Shown here one piece after another: positions 5,777 to 10,286 of a DNA stretch of 10,286 nt; within the stretch, counting starts at the first letter, position 1; each line of letters starts with the position of its first letter. Source of the DNA: an uncultured Chloroflexota bacterium (GTDB lineage Bacteria; Chloroflexota; Anaerolineae; Aggregatilineales; Phototrophicaceae); assembly GCA_903904765.1 (NCBI GenBank), contig CAIVEA010000091.1:1-10286 (forward strand). The letters run 5' to 3'. The position numbers were made by a program, and so were the translations under genes. The notes under the pieces are model-generated. The model searched no databases, was not told where the DNA came from, and saw only the letters and a list, made by a program, of their open reading frames with translations.

Positions 5777-7594
5777 TCACAGTGCGCGTACCTGATAGAG
5801 TTGGCCATCGGCGAAGCCGCGCTTGCGGTAGTATTCGCGGGTGCCGATGGCGGAGATGACCGCGAGGCGGGTGAACCCGCGTTCTGCGGCGAGGGCGGCG
5901 GCGCGTTCGATCAATTGCCGTCCGAGTCCGGCGTGCTGCGTCCGCCCGGAGGCCGCCTCGCCAATTTCGACGGATTGCCCGTAGACGTGCACCTCACGGA
6001 TCATAGCCGCGCCTTCTAGTTCGGACGTGATCGCCGCCTCACGCGGGAGCGAAAGGCGCAGGAATCCGGCTATAGCGTGTTCTGGCGTGATGAATTGCAG
6101 GAAGATTTCGTCGCTGCACCCGCCGTCATAGGCGATTTCATCCAACAGCAGATCGTCCGCCGCCACTTTGCGGAAGCGCACTTCGCGGGCGCGGATGTCG
6201 GCGCTGTGTTCGCCGTGCGCCGCCAGTTCGTCTTCCACCACCTGACGGAAGTTAGTCATCTGATTGCCCACCACAATATCGGTGGAGGGGATGTCGCGGA
6301 TGACGCGGGTCAGGCGGCAGTATTCGGGCGTGGCGCGGAAGCAGGCCGTGAGGGTGTGCAGCAGTTCATCATGGCTATACGGTTGCCATGAGCCGTCCTG
6401 ATAATGCTTCATCAGTTCGGCACTCTCGATGAGCGAACACGGGTAGACCTTGAGTTCGTCCGGGCGAAAATCCGGGTCGGCAAACATGCGCTCGTAATCG
6501 GCGATGTCGTTCTCTGGCGTAGAGCCGTACAGGTTGGGCATCCAGTGGGCGTGGATTTTGAAGCCCGCTCGCCGCAGCAAGCGCACGGCGCGGCGCGTGG
6601 CCGCCACCGTATGCCCGCGCTTATTCATCCGCAGCACACGGTCATCGAGGCTCTGGAAGCCGATCTGCACTTTGGTGCAGCCCAAGCGCCGCACCCGCAG
6701 CACTTCGTCCTCGCTGATGTGGTCGGGGCGCGTTTCGATCACCAGCCCCACGCAACGGCAGGCCGAGAGTTCGTTCTCGTGGTGGGCGGCTTCTAGTTCA
6801 TCCCATGTGGCGTATTCGTCCACTGGCGTGCGCGGGATGTCGCCCCGTGCCACCGCTTCCGCCCGCTGGTGGGAGCGCGTCATCTCGTCGTGGTAGACCT
6901 GCTGCACTACAAGGTTATAGCGCTGTGGCAGGGTGCGCCCGTCAATGGTGGCACTGATGGTGTTGCGTTCGGGATGGAGTTGGGAGGCGGTCAGCAGCGC
7001 GGCCTCCACCTCGGTGCGGCGGTCATCCCCGCGCCCGAAATCGTGCATCGCGTCGAAAATGCGCTTGATGAACCAGATTTGGTAAGTTTCCGGGTAGAAC
7101 GACCATGTGCCGCCGAGGATGATGATCTCTAACTTATCGGTGGGATGACCGGTGTTGTGGTAGCTTTGCAGGCGCGTATAGGTCTGCAAATACGGGTCGA
7201 AGCTGTTCTGCTCCGCCCGCTGCGCTCCCGGTTCGTCCGAAAGGTAGCCTTTGGGCATGCGTACATCGTTCGGGCAGAAGATACACTCGCCCGGACAGGG
7301 GAACGGTTTGGTCAGCACCGTCACCGGAGTCACGCCGGAACTGGTGCGGACGGGCTTGCGCCGCAGCCGTTCGACTACTGCCGATTCGTAGGGCGGGAGT
7401 GCTTCGCCCGCGAAGGCTCGATAGGCGCTGATGAGTTCGTCGCGGCTGTAGATTCCGTCGCGGCCTTTGGGGTAGGCACGCAGCAACCCGTCCAGCCGAT
7501 GGCGCGGCAGGTCGGGTTGCGTGACCACCTCGCGCAGGATGGCGAGGAGAGGGTCGCGGTGCTGGTGCGGGTCAAAAGGCGTTCGTGGCGGCAT
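5777..7594 (-). CDS. Elp3-family tRNA uridine-34 modification enzyme (radical SAM + GNAT)
   Basis: Elp3 uses a radical SAM centre and an acetyltransferase domain to add a carboxymethyl precursor group to C5 of wobble uridine 34 in tRNA. In this 605-residue protein the Fe-S cysteines are C100, C104 and C107 (CPGECIFC), followed by IILGGTWSFYP near 157-168. A long radical SAM barrel with the RPDHI and QIGFQSLDD segments comes next, and a C-terminal GNAT domain (about 520-605) has the acetyl-CoA loop GLGRQL and ends with YYRKRGF. A basic N-terminal helical segment likely binds tRNA. The CX3CX2C spacing differs from the wider spacing in eukaryotic Elp3. No other Elongator subunits occur here, as expected for stand-alone bacterial forms such as that of Dehalococcoides. 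The ATG at 7594 lacks a strong ribosome site, but an in-frame TAA 18 bases upstream excludes a longer start. Confidence 0.92.
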   Translation of the reverse strand: MPPRTPFDPHQHRDPLLAILREVVTQPDLPRHRLDGLLRAYPKGRDGIYSRDELISAYRAFAGEALPPYESAVVERLRRKPVRTSSGVTPVTVLTKPFPCPGECIFCPNDVRMPKGYLSDEPGAQRAEQNSFDPYLQTYTRLQSYHNTGHPTDKLEIIILGGTWSFYPETYQIWFIKRIFDAMHDFGRGDDRRTEVEAALLTASQLHPERNTISATIDGRTLPQRYNLVVQQVYHDEMTRSHQRAEAVARGDIPRTPVDEYATWDELEAAHHENELSACRCVGLVIETRPDHISEDEVLRVRRLGCTKVQIGFQSLDDRVLRMNKRGHTVAATRRAVRLLRRAGFKIHAHWMPNLYGSTPENDIADYERMFADPDFRPDELKVYPCSLIESAELMKHYQDGSWQPYSHDELLHTLTACFRATPEYCRLTRVIRDIPSTDIVVGNQMTNFRQVVEDELAAHGEHSADIRAREVRFRKVAADDLLLDEIAYDGGCSDEIFLQFITPEHAIAGFLRLSLPREAAITSELEGAAMIREVHVYGQSVEIGEAASGRTQHAGLGRQLIERAAALAAERGFTRLAVISAIGTREYYRKRGFADGQLYQVRAL

Positions 7595-7630
7595 TCGGCG
7601 CTTATCTACTTAACGGATAGGTACTTTCGC

Positions 7631-7636
7631 ATTGTA
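7631..7636 (-). promoter_or_regulatory. Possible -10 box of the elp3 promoter
   Basis: TACAAT on the minus strand matches TATAAT at 5 of 6 positions. The best -35 at a 17-base spacer is TTTCAA (7659-7654), a weak match. The leader would be about 30 bases, with no clear Shine-Dalgarno site before the elp3 ATG. Confidence 0.35.
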
Positions 7637-7708
7637 AAGCACAATCCAGTGCGTTGAAAGCGTTATGCGGCGGTAAGTGATCTGCATGACCAAGCACATT
7701 CCAATTTC

Positions 7709-7736
7709 CTGACAATCTGCCGCGCCTTTCGATACC
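7709..7736 (+). promoter_or_regulatory. Possible promoter of the aldo/keto reductase
   Basis: CTGACA (7709-7714, 5 of 6 to TTGACA) is followed after 16 bases by GATACC (7731-7736, 3 of 6 to TATAAT). A better -10 match, TATGCT at 7745-7750, has no -35 partner. This is weak evidence, but a promoter is expected in this 198-base divergent gap. Confidence 0.3.
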
Positions 7737-7747
7737 ATCTGCGCTAT

Positions 7748-7766
7748 GCTGTTTGCCAGAAACAGC
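7748..7766 (+). promoter_or_regulatory. Perfect hairpin in the reductase leader
   Basis: GCTGTTT and AAACAGC are perfectly complementary around a 5-base loop GCCAG. The hairpin ends 26 bases before the reductase start and does not overlap its GAGAGG ribosome site. It sits just downstream of or over the likely transcription start, a usual place for an operator bound by a dimeric repressor. It could equally act as an RNA hairpin. Confidence 0.45.
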
Positions 7767-7792
7767 GCACGATGAGTTGAGAGGAAACACCT

Positions 7793-8794
7793 ATGGATTA
7801 CCGTTTTGTCGGGGGAACCGGACTCAAAGTTTCCCAGTTGTGTATGGGGACGCAGACCTTCGGCTGGGGCGCGGACGAGGCCACCTCACACACGATGGCC
7901 GATCAATTTTTAGAGGGCGGTGGCAACTTTTTCGACACTGCCAACTCATACAATCAGGGTATGTCGGAAACGATTCTGGGGAGCTGGCTGAAGCGCACCG
8001 GCAACCGTTCCAAAGTGGTGATCGCCACCAAAGTCTTCTTCCCAGTGGGGAACGGCCCGAACGAAACCGGCCTGTCGCGGCGGCACATCTTCGAGCAGAT
8101 TGATGCCAGCCTGCGCCGCCTGAACACCGATTATGTGGACATCTACCAGACGCATTGCTGGGATGCCTCCACACCAATTGAGGAGACGTTTCAGGCCATG
8201 AACGATCTGGTGCGGGCGGGGAAGGTGCGCTACGTGGGCGCTTCCAATTTCACGCCCGGTCAGATGGTGCGCGTCAACATGCTGTGCAAGCAGAACGGGT
8301 GGGCGCAGGTACAGTGCTTGCAGCCGGAGTACAGCCTGCTCATCCGCAGCCCGGAATGGGAACTGCTGCCCGTGTGCCGTGAGGACGGTGTGGGTGTGAT
8401 CGCATGGTCGCCGCTGGCGGGCGGCTGGCTGACAGGCAAGTATCACCGCGACCAACCGCCGCCTTCGGACAGCCGCGTCGGGCGCGGTGATCGCTGGGAC
8501 GATCTGCCCGATCAGCGCGTGGCGGATAGCACATGGGACGTGATTGATGTGCTGCGGGCGATTGCACAGGAACGCGGCAAGACTCCGGCGCAGGTCGCGC
8601 TCAACTGGGTGCTGCAAAAGCCGGATGTAACCGCGCCGATCTTCGGGGCGCGCACCAGTTCGCAACTGGCGGATAACCTCGGCGCGGTGGGCTGGTCACT
8701 GTCGGCGGAGGAGATGGTTCATCTTGATCGTGTCAGCCGTATTCCGCTGCCCTCGCCGTATAGCTTCATCGAGCGCTACACCCGCCGCCGCTGA
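7793..8794 (+). CDS. Aldo/keto reductase family oxidoreductase
   Basis: A 333-residue NAD(P)H-dependent TIM-barrel oxidoreductase that reduces aldehydes or ketones. The catalytic tetrad of the family is visible: D48 (FFDTANSY), Y53, K80 (VVIATKVF) and H121 (YQTHCWD). Later segments typical of the cofactor half are VRYVGASNF, IAWSPLAGGWLTGKY and PIFGARTSSQLADNLGA. The length is normal. The protein resembles the general bacterial AKRs related to YajO or the potassium channel beta subunit group, so the physiological substrate cannot be named. The start is well supported by GAGAGG eight bases before the ATG. It is transcribed divergently from elp3 and converges with the ABC exporter gene. Confidence 0.93.
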   Translation: MDYRFVGGTGLKVSQLCMGTQTFGWGADEATSHTMADQFLEGGGNFFDTANSYNQGMSETILGSWLKRTGNRSKVVIATKVFFPVGNGPNETGLSRRHIFEQIDASLRRLNTDYVDIYQTHCWDASTPIEETFQAMNDLVRAGKVRYVGASNFTPGQMVRVNMLCKQNGWAQVQCLQPEYSLLIRSPEWELLPVCREDGVGVIAWSPLAGGWLTGKYHRDQPPPSDSRVGRGDRWDDLPDQRVADSTWDVIDVLRAIAQERGKTPAQVALNWVLQKPDVTAPIFGARTSSQLADNLGAVGWSLSAEEMVHLDRVSRIPLPSPYSFIERYTRRR

Positions 8795-8891
8795 GTTTTC
8801 GCGTTCATAGAGTACCGGGGTGCGGGAGACTGCGCCCCTTTGATATTTTACGAAATATGTGCTGGCAACAGGTTCGTAGCTTATAAGAACG

Positions 8892-8923
8892 AACCCCCTG
8901 TCTCGAAGCCGGGGCAGGGGGTT
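8892..8923. terminator. Likely bidirectional terminator hairpin
   Basis: AACCCCCTG (8892-8900) and CAGGGGGTT (8915-8923) form a perfect 9-base GC-rich stem with a 14-base loop. GCGTTTCTTG follows on the plus strand, a moderate T-rich tail. On the minus strand the flank is CGTTCTTATAA, also T-rich. It sits between two convergent genes, 97 bases after the reductase stop and 25 bases after the ABC exporter stop, so it can serve both. Confidence 0.7.
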
Positions 8924-8948
8924 GCGTTTCTTGATTCGGACAGTGCGG

Positions 8949-10286
8949 TTAGGCGAACGGCTCCGCCACCACCCGCGCTTCGTTGGGGACGGGGTGTTCG
9001 CCCGTGCTGGTCGCTCCGTTGCTGTGTGGCATAGCCGCATTGTGCGTGAACGGGTCGAGTTGTGCTTCCAGTTCATCACGGAACTGCTTGGTATACAGGT
9101 TGTAGTAATGTCCGCGCTGGCGCATCAGTTCGGCATGGTTGCCCATTTCGCTGATGCCGCCATTCTCGATGACCAGAATGCGGTCGGCGTTGCGAATGGT
9201 GGATAGCCGGTGCGCGATGATGAAGCTGGTGCTGTTTCGCATCAGCGTTTCCATACCGCGCTGGATGAGCGCCTCGGTCAGCGTGTCCACTGAACTGGTG
9301 GCCTCGTCCATGATGAAGATGTCCGGCTTGGCGAGAATCGCCCGCGCAAGGCTGATGAGTTGCTTCTGTCCGGTGGAGAGCAGCACGCCGCCTTCGCCCA
9401 CCTGCTCCTCGTAGCCCTTGTCCAGCGACAGGATGAACTCATGCGCGCCGGCCAGCTTCGCCGCCTCCTCGATTTCCGCGTCGGTGGCATCCAAGCGCCC
9501 GTAGCGCAGGTTCTCGCGGATGGTGCCGGAGAACAGGTGCGGCGTTTGCAGCACCACGCCGATGCGCGAATGAATGCCTTCCAGTGTGTACTCGGTGTAG
9601 TCGCGTCCGTTGATGCGGATTACGCCCGACTTCGGCTCATAGAAGCGGCAGATCAGGTTGACGGTGGTGCTTTTGCCGCCGCCCGTCGGCCCGACTAGCG
9701 CAATCGTTTCGCCCGCTTTCACGGTTAAGTTCAGGTTCTTCAGCACCGGCTTTTCGGGCAGGTAGTGAAAGCTGACGTTCTCGAACACGATTTCGCCGCG
9801 CAGCGTTTCGGGATCAACCGCGCCGGGGCGGTCAACCAAGTCGGCCTGCGTGTCCATCAGCGAGAAGTAGCGTTCTGCCGAAGCGACGGCCTGCTGCATA
9901 TCGGCATACACACGCGCCAAGTCCTGCACCGGCCACATCATGAAGGTGATGTAGGCAATGAAGGCTTGAATGCCGCCGATGGTCATGCCGCCCAGCGTGG
10001 CCTGATGCCCGCCGTACCACAGGATGCTGCCGATGGCGACGGCGCTGATGATCTGCACGACGGGCAGGAACAGCGCGGACAGCCATGCGGCGCGGAACGA
10101 CTTGCGGTACATGTGCGAGGCCAGATTATCGAACTCGCGCAGGTTGGCTTCTTCGCGGCGCAGGGCTTTCACCACGCGCACGCCCGTGATGGTCTCGTTG
10201 TACGAGGCCGTGATCTTGGAGTTGGTCTTACGCACCTCTCGGTACTCGGTCAGGATGCGGGTCTTGAAATAGATCGCCACCCGCAC
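8949..10286 (-). CDS. ABC exporter half-transporter (permease + ATPase), 5' end outside window
   Basis: The C-terminal 445 residues of a fused membrane/ATPase exporter; the first few membrane helices lie beyond the window, so the frame is open at the right edge and has no true start here. In this numbering the end of the transmembrane domain (about 1-135, with TNSKITASYNETITGVRVVK) precedes the ATPase. Walker A is GPTGGGKST (199-207), the Q-loop glutamine is Q247, the signature is LSTGQKQ (303-309), Walker B with catalytic Glu is IFIMDE (323-328), and the H-loop His is H359. The signature has Thr where LSGGQ has Gly. A disordered tail of about 40 residues follows. It belongs to the MsbA/BmrA-like multidrug or lipid exporter group, often heterodimeric; a partner would be expected just upstream, outside the window. 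Substrate unknown. Confidence 0.93.
   Translation of the reverse strand: MRVAIYFKTRILTEYREVRKTNSKITASYNETITGVRVVKALRREEANLREFDNLASHMYRKSFRAAWLSALFLPVVQIISAVAIGSILWYGGHQATLGGMTIGGIQAFIAYITFMMWPVQDLARVYADMQQAVASAERYFSLMDTQADLVDRPGAVDPETLRGEIVFENVSFHYLPEKPVLKNLNLTVKAGETIALVGPTGGGKSTTVNLICRFYEPKSGVIRINGRDYTEYTLEGIHSRIGVVLQTPHLFSGTIRENLRYGRLDATDAEIEEAAKLAGAHEFILSLDKGYEEQVGEGGVLLSTGQKQLISLARAILAKPDIFIMDEATSSVDTLTEALIQRGMETLMRNSTSFIIAHRLSTIRNADRILVIENGGISEMGNHAELMRQRGHYYNLYTKQFRDELEAQLDPFTHNAAMPHSNGATSTGEHPVPNEARVVAEPFA

Noticed and set aside
7946..8665. A 239-codon minus-strand frame opposite the aldo/keto reductase
   Set aside because: It lies wholly within a gene with a complete catalytic tetrad and has no motif of its own.
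1..10286. CRISPR array, tRNA or rRNA genes, transposase
   Set aside because: The repeats seen are few, dispersed and irregularly spaced; no cloverleaf with a TTC-type arm and no transposase-like protein was found in either strand.

Overview
This GC-rich window (roughly 60% by eye, lower in one cassette) carries ordinary bacterial housekeeping and metabolic genes plus one small toxin-antitoxin cassette. A free-standing bacterial Elp3, a VapBC pair of the kind common in Cyanobacteria and Chloroflexi, and CCCCTCTCC/GGAGAGGGG intergenic repeats point to a Chloroflexota bacterium, perhaps Anaerolineae-like. That placement is inferred from gene content and is not proven.

Layout: a UbiA/MenA-type prenyltransferase (140-1198, +) faces a run of minus-strand genes. 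Read in transcription order from the right, these are Elp3 (7594-5777), a nucleotidyltransferase/DUF4037 protein (5679-4882), a DUF420-like four-helix membrane protein (4797-4183), methionyl-tRNA synthetase (3944-2112), a 34-residue lysine-rich mini-protein (2010-1906), a VapB-like antitoxin (1839-1600) and a VapC PIN toxin broken by two frameshifts (1603-1202). An aldo/keto reductase (7793-8794, +) diverges from Elp3. It converges on the 3' part of an ABC exporter (10286-8949, -) that runs off the right edge, and a hairpin between them could terminate both.

The gaps are all under about 300 bases and hold most of the unexplained structure. There are two copies of a nested hairpin repeat (1-50 and 2059-2108), a composite inverted repeat (4061-4164), a leader before the nucleotidyltransferase with two competing pairings, one of which covers the ribosome binding site (5691-5745), and a short perfect hairpin in the reductase leader (7748-7766). 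Elp3 and MetRS both act on tRNA, so the minus-strand block has a mild translation theme. Promoter-like sequences and repeats between the genes argue against a single operon.

I found no CRISPR array, tRNA or rRNA gene, transposase or phage gene. I also found no clear new multi-gene system. The best leads are the leader structure before the nucleotidyltransferase, the mini-protein, and the frameshifted toxin beside an intact antitoxin.
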